This document shows, piece after piece, positions 45,141-55,488 of a DNA stretch of 64,000 nt. A model generated the notes under the pieces. It searched no databases, was not told where the DNA came from, and was given only the letters and a program-made list of their open reading frames with translations. Both the position numbers and the translations under genes were made by a program. Origin of the DNA: Labrenzia sp. PHM005 (GTDB lineage Bacteria; Pseudomonadota; Alphaproteobacteria; Rhizobiales; Stappiaceae); NCBI RefSeq assembly GCF_006517275.1, contig NZ_CP041191.1, forward strand, positions 1,296,501 through 1,360,500. The letters are read 5' to 3'. Numbering within the stretch: position 1 is the first letter of the stretch; every line of letters begins with the position of its first letter.

Positions 45141-45998
45141 ATGAGCGATTTTTCTCCGCCAAACCATACTGTGAAGTCTGCCACACGCAAAGCGGCTGTC
45201 TGGTGCATTGCGCATCCGTTTGTTGCTGTTCTGGCGTACATCCTGATTGTCTCCCTGTTCTTTTTGACCTTTCCTAAAACCGATCTTTGGATCAGCGGTT
45301 TGTTTTTTAGCCAAACAGACGGGTTTTGGGCGCAGCACGATCCTTTCTTGCAAAAAGTCAGGCATCTGGGACCGTTTTTGGTTCGGGTAATCGCTATTTG
45401 CGCGGTTGCCGTTCTGGTCATCAAGTTGCTGCTTCCAGGTAGGGCACCGATTTTGCCGTTGCGCCAGCCGTTGTTCTTGATTTCAACGCTAATCCTCGGG
45501 CCGGGAATTCTGGTCAATTCTATCCTGAAGAACAATTGGGGGCGGCCACGGCCACGCTCGATTGAGGAGTTCGGCGGCGAATTGCCCTTTCAACCAGTCT
45601 GGAAAATTACTGACTACTGCGAGCGGAATTGCTCATTTGTATCCGGCGAAGGGTCTGCGGGCATCTGGCTCGTATCGATAGCGTTTCTTGTGCCCGCAAG
45701 CTGGCGAAAGGCCGTTTTGGCGTTTGTACTACCGCTGTGCTTGGTCCTATCCATCAATCGTGTGGCCTTTGGCGGGCACTTCTTTTCAGACACAATGCTG
45801 TCCTGGGGGCTGACGTTTTTGGTTGTGCTCAGCGTTTATTGGCTGCTTTACCTGAAAAAAACACCTCTGGTGTCTGACCGGGGGCTCGATGAGTGGTTTA
45901 CGTTGACCGGCCGGCGGTTACACCGGATTTTCAGACGGCTTTTTGTACGCGCGCGTTTAAAAGTGCGATCTGCTATCCAGACTGCATCTGAGAAATAG
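45141..45998 (+). CDS. PAP2 family phosphatase (lipid A phosphatase-like)
   Basis: A 285-residue membrane protein of the PAP2 superfamily. The three phosphatase motifs are KNNWGRPRPR, a CSFVSGEGSAG block and NRVAFGGHFFSDT, placed between about six membrane segments. The layout and CERNCSFVSGE segment resemble lipid A phosphatases of rhizobia (LpxE/LpxF type), but phosphatidylglycerophosphate or undecaprenyl-pyrophosphate activity is also possible. Confidence 0.85.
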   Translation: MSDFSPPNHTVKSATRKAAVWCIAHPFVAVLAYILIVSLFFLTFPKTDLWISGLFFSQTDGFWAQHDPFLQKVRHLGPFLVRVIAICAVAVLVIKLLLPGRAPILPLRQPLFLISTLILGPGILVNSILKNNWGRPRPRSIEEFGGELPFQPVWKITDYCERNCSFVSGEGSAGIWLVSIAFLVPASWRKAVLAFVLPLCLVLSINRVAFGGHFFSDTMLSWGLTFLVVLSVYWLLYLKKTPLVSDRGLDEWFTLTGRRLHRIFRRLFVRARLKVRSAIQTASEK

Positions 45999-46014
45999 GC
46001 GAAGCCTGCACCGC

Positions 46015-46275
46015 TTATTTATTCCGGGGCCGAGTGCGTTTGAGAATGCGCGCAAAGCGCAAAGGTGACCGGTCTTCGATCCACGTGAAGACCCCGTTTA
46101 AATGCGGCGTTGATTTTCTCCGCTTCCGCAACAGGCGGGCGGCAGTCCGGCTGCTGCCGATGATGACGACACCTCCAAGCGCCAAAAGCGGCACGCCGGT
46201 TGGAATCGGCAACCAGACGGTCGCCAACCCAAGCAAGATTAGAAGTGCGGCCAGAGACCACCACAAGAGTTTCAT
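46015..46275 (-). CDS. Small membrane protein (PGPGW-like)
   Basis: An 86-residue protein with two membrane segments (residues 5-23 and 28-44) joined by a short LPIPTGVP loop, reminiscent of the PGPGW transmembrane family. The C-terminal half is basic and cytosolic. The function is unknown. It converges on the PAP2 gene. Confidence 0.7.
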   Translation of the reverse strand: MKLLWWSLAALLILLGLATVWLPIPTGVPLLALGGVVIIGSSRTAARLLRKRRKSTPHLNGVFTWIEDRSPLRFARILKRTRPRNK

Positions 46276-46356
46276 GAATGCGCCAAGTCCTGAAGCTATA
46301 GGCTCCTGATTAGCGCAGATAATGAGACGGATTTATGAAGCCGTCAGTGGCATGTT

Positions 46357-46812
46357 TCACATGTGTTTTGTAATCGTTGTGAGCAAGGCGTGGCTGCCCT
46401 GATCAATCAGCTGGTAAACCTGCTCAAACCCGTCCTCGCCGCCATAATAAGGATCGGGTACATTCTTCGCTGGATCATTCAAGAACAATCGAAGGCCCGG
46501 GTGGTCAAGTTGAGATCGGGAATAGAGGGTTTCCAGATTCTCTGTGTCCATCGCGAGGATCAGGTCAAACCTATTAAAGTCCTCTGCAATCACTTGGCGT
46601 GCTCTTTGGCGGGAGATGTCGATCCCGTATTTGGCGGCAACTTCAATTGATCTTGGGTCTGGCGGGTTGCCAGCGTGCCAAGCGCCGGTACCGGCAGAAT
46701 CAATATGAATATGGTCTGTAAGGCCAGCTTTATGAACAGCATCCCGAAACACCCCTTCGGCGAGCGGGGAGCGGCAGATGTTACCAAGGCATACGAATAG
46801 CACTGAAGTCAT
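46357..46812 (-). CDS. Low molecular weight protein-tyrosine-phosphatase
   Basis: A 151-residue phosphatase with the P-loop VCLGNICRSP (Cys8, Arg14) at the N-terminus and the general-acid aspartate in VPDPYYGG near residue 120. It dephosphorylates tyrosine residues; in polysaccharide loci members pair with tyrosine kinases, but none is near. Length and motifs are standard. Confidence 0.93.
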   Translation of the reverse strand: MTSVLFVCLGNICRSPLAEGVFRDAVHKAGLTDHIHIDSAGTGAWHAGNPPDPRSIEVAAKYGIDISRQRARQVIAEDFNRFDLILAMDTENLETLYSRSQLDHPGLRLFLNDPAKNVPDPYYGGEDGFEQVYQLIDQGSHALLTTITKHM

Positions 46813-47073
46813 GGGCTAGGGTTCGGACTCATAAATGAGATGGTATTGGCGATGTCATTGGCGATAGTTCGCGAGGAAGTGGCCGCTGGCCGAGTCTATG
46901 CCCTAGACAAAGCTGCCCCACGCCGCACTGTCAAGACGTTGTGAGCTTTGCGGAACTGGGTGCCGCGAGTGTTTCGGGATATAGTCTGTTTCGCATTCAG
47001 ATTTTGCGAGTACCGTGAGATCGGTATCAAAGATGCCGGCAAACAGCGAGTAGGACTTTTGCGGGAGAGTGAG

Positions 47074-47373
47074 ATGGCGGAGCGGTTGAAGCCGGAAGAT
47101 CGTGCTGCAGGATTGCAGGAACTTCCAAATTGGCACTTAGTGCCGGGGCGGGAGGCGATCTCCCGATCTTTCAAGTTTAAGGACTTTCAGGAAGCCTTCG
47201 CTTTCATGACTCATGTGGCCTTTGCGGCGGAGAAAATGAACCATCATCCTGAGTGGTCAAACGTCTATCGGACAGTTGACATCGTGCTGGCGACCCATGA
47301 CGTAGGCGGCCTCAGTCAGCTGGATATGGAATTGGCCCGAAAAATCGATGTCATCTCTGGCGGGTTCAATTGA
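47074..47373 (+). CDS. phhB: 4a-hydroxytetrahydrobiopterin dehydratase
   Basis: A 99-residue pterin-4a-carbinolamine dehydratase. The active-site histidines are in MNHHPEWSNVY, followed by the conserved DIVLATHDVGGLS. It recycles tetrahydropterin after aromatic amino acid hydroxylation. ATG 47074 follows GGGAGAG; the frame to 46948 extends without family similarity. No hydroxylase is seen beside it. Confidence 0.93.
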   Translation: MAERLKPEDRAAGLQELPNWHLVPGREAISRSFKFKDFQEAFAFMTHVAFAAEKMNHHPEWSNVYRTVDIVLATHDVGGLSQLDMELARKIDVISGGFN

Positions 47374-47513
47374 AGTAATCCAGCGTCATAGTTTGCGAAT
47401 GCTTTTTCGAGCGACCTCAATAGGCCTGTTTGATCTGATTGGTTCGTAAGCCGGTTGATACGAAAAGCTACCTCAGGAACATTGGGATGTTGTTCAATCG
47501 GTGCCAGTCGAAT

Positions 47514-47759
47514 CTATTTCTCCGAAACTTTTTGCAAGTGGAACCGGTGACCGGTTTCTGTGCGGGCCGCTTCGATCAAAGTGTGCCCATGTTCCTGGCA
47601 GAAATGGGGGATGTCGATTTCGGCCATCGGATCTGTGGTCAAAATCGTCAGTTCTTCACCGGGGCTGAGTTTTGAGAGCGCTTTTTTGGTCTTGAGGACC
47701 GGAAGCGGGCATTTGAGGCCCATCAGATCGAGCAGATTACGTGTCACCTTAGTGTCCAT
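47514..47759 (-). CDS. tusA: Sulfurtransferase TusA family protein
   Basis: An 81-residue protein with the TusA/SirA signature LDLMGLKCPLPVLKTKKAL at residues 10-28, where Cys17 carries the persulfide. It delivers sulfur for tRNA thiolation or molybdenum cofactor. Length equals that of E. coli TusA. It is monocistronic and divergent from the binding-protein gene. Confidence 0.92.
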   Translation of the reverse strand: MDTKVTRNLLDLMGLKCPLPVLKTKKALSKLSPGEELTILTTDPMAEIDIPHFCQEHGHTLIEAARTETGHRFHLQKVSEK

Positions 47760-47947
47760 TTTTCAAACAGGCATTTCTCTCAAACATAAACAGTCAACGA
47801 CGACTGGAAAAATTGCAGGGATTCCTGAATTTCTAGTGTGCATGTTCCGTTTTCTAGACGCTCAGCGTTCGGGCGTTTCTCCACTTAAGCCTTCTTAAAG
47901 GCTTGGGCAATTTACTTATGGGCAAAATTACCAAAGGGAAGGCTCTC

Positions 47948-48790
47948 ATGAGGAACCTTTGCATTGCTCTTTGTCTTTTGTGTGCTTTAGCGGTTCTGCC
48001 GGGCAAGGCTCATTCTGACCCCGTTGGTCTTACGCTCGTTACGCAGAGTTTCGCGCCACTGCAGTTTGCCAAGGATAATGAGCCGGCAGGCTATGTCGCC
48101 GATTTTTTGCTTGAGGCTCTTAAGCGGGTCAATAATGACGGCCGTCCTGTACACGTTGAGGCTTTTGAATTCCTGCCGTGGAAGCGGGCCATGCTCATGG
48201 CTGAAACGCAGCCCAATACCCTGTTTTTCTCCTTGTCCCGAACACCCGAGCGGGAAGACAAATTCATTTGGTTGGGTGAAGTCTCTCCCTACGGCCAGTA
48301 TCTCTATCAATTGAAGAGGCAGCCACCCATTCAAACCGCAGGTTTGAAGGATCTTTTGAAACAAGACTACCGCATCGGGGTGCAAAGGGGCAGCAGCCAG
48401 CACAGCTATTTTCAGGAGTTGGGCGTGCGGGATGCCTCGACGCTGGTACATATGACCAGCTACCAGCAGGGCATTGATATGTTGTACCTCGGCCGGATTG
48501 ATCTTTTGCCGTTGACCGGCTTCCTGTCAAAGGGAACGGTTTGCGCGCGCGGGCATGACGGCACTCAGTTGCAGCCGGTCGTTTACATCAAAGAGCTCGC
48601 CAAGCCGCTCTGGGCCGTATTCAGCAAAGGGACTGATCCAGAACTTGTTGCTGCAGTCCAAGAGGAAATGAAGAACCTGCGCGAGGAGGGGTTTTGGGAA
48701 CAGCGCTTCAATCACCATGTTGGGCTTTGGCAAGAGATTGCCTGCGATGCAGTTGCAATCACTGAGCCGGAAATGGTTTCTGCTGACTAA
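47948..48790 (+). CDS. Periplasmic substrate-binding protein (SBP family 3-like)
   Basis: A 280-residue exported protein. A signal peptide (NLCIALCLLCALAVLPGKAHS) precedes a solute-binding fold: TLVTQSFAPLQF, GYVADFLLEALKRV, LFFSLSRTPERED and IGVQRGSSQHSYF. It resembles family 3 amino-acid-binding proteins. No permease is nearby, so it may be a stand-alone sensor or a partner of a distant transporter. ATG 47948 follows GGGAAGG. Confidence 0.82.
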   Translation: MRNLCIALCLLCALAVLPGKAHSDPVGLTLVTQSFAPLQFAKDNEPAGYVADFLLEALKRVNNDGRPVHVEAFEFLPWKRAMLMAETQPNTLFFSLSRTPEREDKFIWLGEVSPYGQYLYQLKRQPPIQTAGLKDLLKQDYRIGVQRGSSQHSYFQELGVRDASTLVHMTSYQQGIDMLYLGRIDLLPLTGFLSKGTVCARGHDGTQLQPVVYIKELAKPLWAVFSKGTDPELVAAVQEEMKNLREEGFWEQRFNHHVGLWQEIACDAVAITEPEMVSAD

Positions 48791-48871
48791 CAGGTTTTTC
48801 GATTGTAGGTTCTGCATCAAAGGCGCGTTTCCGCGTTGTCACTCCCTAATATGGTTTTGGAATGTTTGATC

Positions 48872-49423
48872 ATGACTACTGAGCTGCCGTCTTCAATAGA
48901 TGTTCTCGACTTCTGGTGGGAGGCGGGGGCGTCCAAATGGTTCGCCAAGGACGATAAATTCGATGCGCACTGCCGGGACATGTTTCTGCCGGCAATCGAG
49001 GCCGCACAGCGCGGCGACCTCGACAGCTGGACGGAAACGCCCGACGGTGCCCTTGCCGTAATCCTGCTGCTCGATCAGTGCACTCGCAATGTTTTCAGAG
49101 GGTCTGGACGGGCTTTCGAGGCTGATTCAAAAGCTGTCGAAATCGCCAGGGCTGCGGTTGAGAGAGGATTTGACCGGGCATTTCCCAAAGAAGCCAGGGT
49201 GTTTTTCTATCTGCCGTTTGAGCATTCGGAGGATATGGCAGACCAGGAGCTGTCCGTCGACCTTTGTAAAGCGCTGGGCGATATGAGCTATTATCATTAT
49301 GCGCTCATTCATATGGATGTGATCCGCCGATTCGGTCGGTTTCCGCACCGCAACAAGGTTCTGGGCCGTCAATCGACCGAGGCGGAAATTGCGTTTCTGG
49401 AAAATGGCGGTTTTTCAGCCTAA
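48872..49423 (+). CDS. DUF924 family protein
   Basis: A 183-residue DUF924 protein. Conserved features are DVLDFWWEAG, WFAKDDKFD, ILLLDQCTRNVFRGS and HMDVIRRFGRFPHRN. The family is alpha-helical, TPR-like and has no assigned function. A longer start at 48836 is possible; ATG 48872 fits family N-termini. A terminator follows. Confidence 0.88.
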   Translation: MTTELPSSIDVLDFWWEAGASKWFAKDDKFDAHCRDMFLPAIEAAQRGDLDSWTETPDGALAVILLLDQCTRNVFRGSGRAFEADSKAVEIARAAVERGFDRAFPKEARVFFYLPFEHSEDMADQELSVDLCKALGDMSYYHYALIHMDVIRRFGRFPHRNKVLGRQSTEAEIAFLENGGFSA

Positions 49424-49450
49424 CAGGCAGCCCATCGGTCAGGTTTAGAG

Positions 49451-50165
<715 letters not shown>

Positions 50166-50186
50166 TTTAGGTAAGGAAACGTAACC

Positions 50187-51515
50187 ATGAAAAAACTAGT
50201 CGCTAAGGGCGCGGCGTCCCTGGCTCTTCTGAGCCTCAGCGCTTTGCCGGTACTGGCCCAGGATGCAGAAGCTGCGCCGGCCGTCTCTCCGGAAGTCGCT
50301 TATATCTTCAACACTCTCCTGTTCCTGATGGGCGGGTTCCTGGTCATGTGGATGGCTGCCGGCTTTGCAATGCTGGAAGCAGGCCTTGTCCGCTCCAAGA
50401 ACGTCTCCATGCAGTGTCTGAAGAACATCACTCTCTACTCCATCGCGGGTCTGATGTTCTGGATCACCGGATACAACCTGATGTACACCGGCGTTGACGG
50501 CGGTTTCATGGGGTCCTTCGGCCCGTATTCCTTCGACCCGGTCGGTGGCGATGCACTCGATACCGGGTACTCAACCGCGTCTGACTGGTTCTTCCAGATG
50601 GTGTTTGTGGCAACTGCGGCGTCGATCGTCTCCGGAACTCTCGCTGAGCGGATCAAGCTGTGGCCGTTCCTTGGCTTTACCGTTGTTCTGACAGGCTTCA
50701 TTTACCCGATCGCAGGTTCCTGGCAGTGGGGTGCTGGCTGGCTCTCCGAAATGGGCTTCTCCGATTTCGCTGGCTCTACGCTCGTTCACTCCGTTGGCGG
50801 CTGGGCAGCTCTTGCTGGTGCGCTGATCCTGGGTGCCCGTAAAGGCAAATACGGTTCTGACGGTGTTGTGCACCCGATGCCGGGCTCTTCCATGCCGCTG
50901 GCAACGCTCGGTACCTTCATCCTGTGGCTCGGCTGGTTCGGCTTCAATGGTGCATCCCAGCTCGCAATGGGCACCATCAGCGACGTGACAGACATCTCCC
51001 GCATCTTCGCAAACACCAACATGGCAGCAGCTGCCGGTGTGGTCGCGGTCGTTGTCCTGACCCAGGTTCTCTACAAGAAGGTCGACGTGACCATGGCGCT
51101 CAACGGTGCGCTCGCAGGTCTTGTCTCCATCACTGCTGAGCCGCTGGCTCCAAGCATCTGGCAGGCCGTCTTCATCGGTGCCATCGGTGGCGTAATTGTG
51201 GTCTTCACAGTTCCGCTGCTCGACAAGCTGAAAATCGACGACGTTGTTGGCGCCATCCCGGTTCACCTGATTGCAGGTATCTGGGGCACGCTGATCGTAC
51301 CGCTGTCCAACGGTGACACCTCTTACGTCACGCAGATCATCGGTATCGTCGCATACGGTGTCTTCACCTTCGTGATCTCCGGCATCGTCTGGTACGCCCT
51401 GAAAGCCGCTGTCGGCATCCGGGTATCCGACGAAGAAGAAGCTCTGGGTCTCGACAAGGTCGAAGTTGGCGTCGAAGCCTACCCGGAATTCGGAACCGGT
51501 TCCCAGCGCCTCTAA
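50187..51515 (+). CDS. amtB: Ammonium transporter AmtB (glnK-linked copy)
   Basis: A 442-residue Amt protein with a cleaved signal peptide (SLALLSLSALPVLAQ) and 11 membrane segments. The twin histidines that line the pore are in STLVHSVGGWAALAGA and GAIPVHLIAGIWG. Codon use is biased to C-ending codons, consistent with high expression. glnK-amtB is the conserved nitrogen-limitation operon. A GC-rich terminator with a T run follows. Confidence 0.95.
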   Translation: MKKLVAKGAASLALLSLSALPVLAQDAEAAPAVSPEVAYIFNTLLFLMGGFLVMWMAAGFAMLEAGLVRSKNVSMQCLKNITLYSIAGLMFWITGYNLMYTGVDGGFMGSFGPYSFDPVGGDALDTGYSTASDWFFQMVFVATAASIVSGTLAERIKLWPFLGFTVVLTGFIYPIAGSWQWGAGWLSEMGFSDFAGSTLVHSVGGWAALAGALILGARKGKYGSDGVVHPMPGSSMPLATLGTFILWLGWFGFNGASQLAMGTISDVTDISRIFANTNMAAAAGVVAVVVLTQVLYKKVDVTMALNGALAGLVSITAEPLAPSIWQAVFIGAIGGVIVVFTVPLLDKLKIDDVVGAIPVHLIAGIWGTLIVPLSNGDTSYVTQIIGIVAYGVFTFVISGIVWYALKAAVGIRVSDEEEALGLDKVEVGVEAYPEFGTGSQRL

Positions 51516-51576
51516 GGCAGGCGCCGGCCAAAGATATCTCCCAGGCGGTCTATTGGCTCGGACCGCAAACTTGGAA

Positions 51577-51598
51577 CCCCGGGGTTTATTCCCCGGGG
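51577..51598 (+). terminator. Intrinsic terminator after amtB
   Basis: Stem ccccgggg / ccccgggg (8 bp) around tttatt, followed by c and a run of six T, 61 bases after the stop. Confidence 0.9.
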
Positions 51599-51671
51599 CT
51601 TTTTTATCCCCATTCCATCTGTGACGTACAATGTGCGGAGCCGCATTTGGTCGATGCCTGCGCCACGCGGC

Positions 51672-52532
51672 CTAGGCAAAACGCTTTGCCCCGGCAACGC
51701 AGAAGATAACGAGCGTTGTTACACCTATCATGGTGAGAGCCACCGGCTCATGCAGCAGCAGACTGGCCAGCAGCAATCCAAAAAACGGCTGTAAAAGTTG
51801 CAGCTGGCTAACGCCCGCAATTCCGCCGATTGCCAGTCCGCGGTACCAGAATACAAAACCTATCAGCATCGAAAATACAGTAACATAACCCAGGCTGGCC
51901 CATGCAGCCGCCGGAATGCCAACCCAGCTTTCCGGCAAAGACATGAGTGTGAGCGGGACCGTGACGGGCATTGAGAGAATGAGCGCCCAGGAAATGACTT
52001 GCCAGCCGCCAAGGTGCCGCGACAGGGTTGCGCCTTCTGCATACCCAAGACCGCACAAAACAATCGCGGCAACCATATATAAATCTCCCTTCAGCGAGAT
52101 CCCGGTACTAAGTGATAGTGAATATGCCGCGACAGCCAGGCTGCCGGTGAACGAAAATAGCCAAAACAGAGACTTCGGCCGTTCGCCAGCCCGAACGGCT
52201 CCAAAAATGGCCGTCACAAACGGCAGTAAACCAATAAATACAATCGAATGGGCCGACGTAATATGTTGCAGGGCCATCGCTGTAAGTAACGGAAAGCCAA
52301 CGACAACTCCCAACGCGACAAGGAACAGGGATTTGAGGTCCCGGCGTCCTGGAAGGGGCTGTTTTAAGATCAGCAACAGGCATAATCCGAGCAATGCTGC
52401 GCCTGCTGCACGTGCCGAAGTCAGAAACAGCGGATCAAAACTGGAGACGGCAACCCGTGTTGCTGGCAAAGATCCACTGAAGATGATGACGCCAAGCAGT
52501 CCGCTGCCCCACCCTGCCGCTGTCCGGTTCAT
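51672..52532 (-). CDS. DMT family (EamA) transporter
   Basis: A 286-residue protein with ten membrane segments in two EamA repeats. It has SGSLPATRVAVSSFDPLFLT at the start and the second-repeat LLQPFFGLLLASLLLHEP near the end. EamA proteins export amino acids and metabolites. The start at 52532 has AAAGGATG upstream. It is divergent from a MocR regulator, which probably controls it through the operator at 52596-52621. Confidence 0.9.
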   Translation of the reverse strand: MNRTAAGWGSGLLGVIIFSGSLPATRVAVSSFDPLFLTSARAAGAALLGLCLLLILKQPLPGRRDLKSLFLVALGVVVGFPLLTAMALQHITSAHSIVFIGLLPFVTAIFGAVRAGERPKSLFWLFSFTGSLAVAAYSLSLSTGISLKGDLYMVAAIVLCGLGYAEGATLSRHLGGWQVISWALILSMPVTVPLTLMSLPESWVGIPAAAWASLGYVTVFSMLIGFVFWYRGLAIGGIAGVSQLQLLQPFFGLLLASLLLHEPVALTMIGVTTLVIFCVAGAKRFA

Positions 52533-52595
52533 GAAACATCCTTTCTTTAAACCATGTTTTCTAGATGGCGGACTTCGAAGGAACCAGATACAAAT

Positions 52596-52621
52596 CAATA
52601 CAGTTGTCGAGAACTGTATTG
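52596..52621. promoter_or_regulatory. Perfect inverted repeat, probable MocR operator
   Basis: Arms caatacagtt (52596-52605) and aactgtattg (52612-52621) are exact inverted repeats with a 6-base spacer, between divergent start codons of the DMT transporter (52532) and the MocR gene (52653). Position and symmetry fit regulator binding. Confidence 0.75.
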
Positions 52622-52652
52622 TTCATTGAAGCCGTACAATTGGGAGAGCAAA

Positions 52653-54038
52653 ATGAGCGTTGGGGCGCGAACCGGCTCGGTAATGGAGGCAATTCGCAGT
52701 CAAATCGCGAGCCGGGCATTGGTTGCCGGAGAAAAATTGCCTTCGATCCGGGCGTTTGCGGGATCGATGCAGGTCTCGCCATCAACCGTTGTTGAGGCTT
52801 ATGACCGGCTGGCGGCGGAAGGCGTGATTTTTGCCCGCCGGGGGGCCGGGTTCTATGTATCGGACGTTGCGCAGCCATTTTCGGTTTCAAAGGTAGAGCC
52901 GAAGTTGGATCGTAACGTCGACCCTTTTTGGGTTTCCCGCCAGTCACTCGATGCTGATTCAGCGTTTGCCAAGCCAGGTTGTGGTTGGTTGCCGGCCGAT
53001 TGGATGCCGGTCGCACCGCTGCGCCGCGCTCTGCGCGGTCTGGCACGTGGCGATGATGCGCTATTGTCCGACTACGGTGACACGCGCGGGTTCTCAGATT
53101 TACGCAGGCTCTTGGCGCGGCAATTTGCAGACGAAGGTCTTCCTGCTGACACTGATCAGATACTGCTGACCTCTTGTGGCACACAGGCAATTGATCTCAT
53201 TTGCCGTTTGTTGTTGAAGCCTGGGGATGCCGTTCTGGTTGACGATCCCTGTTATTTCAATTTTCAAGCTATTTTGCGGGCTCACCAGGTTGCAGCGGTT
53301 GGTGTGCCAATGACCCATTCAGGGCCGGACATGCCGCAATTTGAGCGAACCGTTGCTCAGGTGAAACCACGCCTCTATCTGACCAACTCCGCCCTGCACA
53401 ATCCGACAGGTGCGGCCTTAACTCCGCAAATCGCACATAGAATTCTGAAAGTCGCGGCAACGCATGGGTTGATCATCGTTGAAGACGATATCTTCAGTGC
53501 GTTTGAGCCGGATCCGTCACCCCGGCTTGCAAGCCTGGATGGATTGAACCAGGTTATCCGGATTGGCAGTTTTTCCAAGACGCTTTCAGCGTCAGTCCGC
53601 TGCGGTTACATTGCTGCCCGCCCGGATTGGGTTGAGGTCCTGATTGATCTCCAGATCGCAACCAACTTTGGCGGACCCAGTCCCTTGGCCGCGCATATTG
53701 TGTTCGCGGCGCTCAGTGATGGCAGTTACCGCAAGCACTTGGAGGCCTTGCGCATCCGCCTGGCCCGAAGCCGTCTTCAGGTCTCGGAAAAGCTGGGTCT
53801 GCTCGGTATCGCACCTTGGCTGATGCCGCGCGGCGGTTTTTACCTCTGGTGTCTATTGCCAGAAGGGGTCAGCGCCGCTGGTTTCGCGCAAAGGGCGCTA
53901 ACAAACAAAATCGTACTTGCGCCGGGAAATGTATTCAGCGTGTCTCAAGGGATGGACAGGTTTATGCGGTTCAACGTCAGTCAAATGAGTGACGACGCGA
54001 TCTATGAGACTTTAAGAAGAACGATGCTCGAAGTCTAA
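52653..54038 (+). CDS. MocR/PdxR-type GntR regulator with aminotransferase domain
   Basis: A 461-residue protein fusing an N-terminal GntR winged helix (residues 5-70; LPSIRAFAGSMQVSPSTVVEAYDRL) with a fold-type I aminotransferase domain. The PLP lysine is in IGSFSKTLSASVRCGY. MocR proteins use PLP and amino-compound ligands to control vitamin B6, GABA or taurine genes and transporters. The start has GGGAGAG upstream. It is divergent from the DMT transporter. Confidence 0.93.
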   Translation: MSVGARTGSVMEAIRSQIASRALVAGEKLPSIRAFAGSMQVSPSTVVEAYDRLAAEGVIFARRGAGFYVSDVAQPFSVSKVEPKLDRNVDPFWVSRQSLDADSAFAKPGCGWLPADWMPVAPLRRALRGLARGDDALLSDYGDTRGFSDLRRLLARQFADEGLPADTDQILLTSCGTQAIDLICRLLLKPGDAVLVDDPCYFNFQAILRAHQVAAVGVPMTHSGPDMPQFERTVAQVKPRLYLTNSALHNPTGAALTPQIAHRILKVAATHGLIIVEDDIFSAFEPDPSPRLASLDGLNQVIRIGSFSKTLSASVRCGYIAARPDWVEVLIDLQIATNFGGPSPLAAHIVFAALSDGSYRKHLEALRIRLARSRLQVSEKLGLLGIAPWLMPRGGFYLWCLLPEGVSAAGFAQRALTNKIVLAPGNVFSVSQGMDRFMRFNVSQMSDDAIYETLRRTMLEV

Positions 54039-54244
54039 TGGCACTGATTGCATAAAAAACGTGCAAGTGCCTATGATTTTCGCTCGTAAAACAACGTTTA
54101 GAAAGTCCTGTTGACGCTAATTGCCCTGAAAAATGGCGAGAAGCTGATGTTTTTCTTGGCAATTGCTCAATTGGCATCCATTTTGAATGCAGTGGATCCC
54201 GAAAAGCACAAACAAAGGGCTGTTTGCCTAATTGGGGGTCATAT

Positions 54245-55465
54245 ATGGATACGCCATCCGTTGGCGGGGACGTCTTTTTTGTTCTCGTCGGAGCCATTCT
54301 CGTTTTCGCCATGCATGGCGGGTTTGCCTTCCTCGAAGTCGGAACTGTCCGGCACAAAAACCAGGTCAATGCCCTGGTGAAAATCCTGGTCGACTTTGCA
54401 ATCTCGACCGTTACCTATTTCTTCGTCGGCTTCACCTTTGCCTATGGAACGAGCTTCTTTGTCGATGCTGCGACCTTGTCCGGCGGTGGCGAAGGTTTTG
54501 AGCTTCAGGGCCTTACACTGGTGAAGTTCTTCTTCCTGACCACATTTGCGGCGGCCATCCCGGCGATTATTTCCGGCGGCATTGCTGAGCGCATGAAGTT
54601 TCTGCCGCAATGTCTGGCAACGGCTGCTCTGGTCGGCATCGCCTATCCGCTGTTCGAAGGCATGATCTGGAACGGAAATTTCGGTTTCCAGGGGTGGCTT
54701 GAAGCGTCTTTCGGGGCCGGTTTCCACGACTTTGCCGGATCCGTGGTTGTTCACGGCGTTGGCGGCTGGGTCGCGCTTGCAGCCGTGCTTTTGCTCGGTG
54801 CGCGCCGGGGCCGGTATGACAAAAACGGTCGCCCAATTGGCATTCCGCCGTCGTCCATTCCCTGGCTCGCCATGGGCTCCTGGATGTTGTGTGTCGGCTG
54901 GTTCGGTTTCAACGTTATGACGGCCGCATCGCTTGAATCTGCTTCCGGTCTTGTGGCGATCAACTCGCTGATGGCCATGGTCGGCGGTATCTTGACGGCG
55001 CTGATTGCCGGGCGGAATGACCCTGGTTTTGTTCACAACGGAGCTTTGGCGGGGCTGGTCGCAGTCTGCGCTGGCTCTGACGTCATGCACCCGGTTGGCA
55101 GTTTGATCGTCGGCGGCGTGGCCGGTGTCATCTTCGTCCAGGGCTTCGAGTTCTGCCAGAACAAACTGAAGATTGATGACGTGCTCGGCGTCTGGCCGTT
55201 GCATGGCATCTGTGGTGCCTGGGGTGGGATCGCTGCCGGTATCTTCGGCTTGGAAGCCCTTGGCGGTATGGGTGGTGTCGCTCTGCCATCTCAGATCATT
55301 GGTACGATTGTCGGTCTGGCCTATGCGTTCGCAGTTGGTTTCGTTGTCTACGGGATCTTGAAGGCCGCGACCGGACTGCGCCTGTCTGCAGAAGAAGAAC
55401 ACATGGGGGCTGACCTTGCGATTCATCGCATCAGCGCCAACCCGGAGAGCGACCTCGGCCGCTGA
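54245..55465 (+). CDS. amtB: Second ammonium transporter (Amt family)
   Basis: A 406-residue Amt channel without the cleaved signal peptide of the first copy, with 11 membrane segments. The histidines lie in GSVVVHGVGGWVALAA and GVWPLHGICGAWGG. The two copies differ strongly, so this is not a recent duplication. No PII gene is attached. A weak sigma-54-like GG-N10-GA motif is near 54171-54186. ATG 54245 follows GGGGG; the frame begins at 54224. Confidence 0.92.
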   Translation: MDTPSVGGDVFFVLVGAILVFAMHGGFAFLEVGTVRHKNQVNALVKILVDFAISTVTYFFVGFTFAYGTSFFVDAATLSGGGEGFELQGLTLVKFFFLTTFAAAIPAIISGGIAERMKFLPQCLATAALVGIAYPLFEGMIWNGNFGFQGWLEASFGAGFHDFAGSVVVHGVGGWVALAAVLLLGARRGRYDKNGRPIGIPPSSIPWLAMGSWMLCVGWFGFNVMTAASLESASGLVAINSLMAMVGGILTALIAGRNDPGFVHNGALAGLVAVCAGSDVMHPVGSLIVGGVAGVIFVQGFEFCQNKLKIDDVLGVWPLHGICGAWGGIAAGIFGLEALGGMGGVALPSQIIGTIVGLAYAFAVGFVVYGILKAATGLRLSAEEEHMGADLAIHRISANPESDLGR

Positions 55466-55488
55466 TTTCCGGTTTGAAAACAAGAACA

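Noticed and set aside
54239..55483. 414-codon open frame on the minus strand across the second ammonium transporter
   Set aside because: It mirrors the Amt gene in full; the translation is hydrophilic, low in hydrophobic segments and matches nothing, and the Amt reading is unmistakable.
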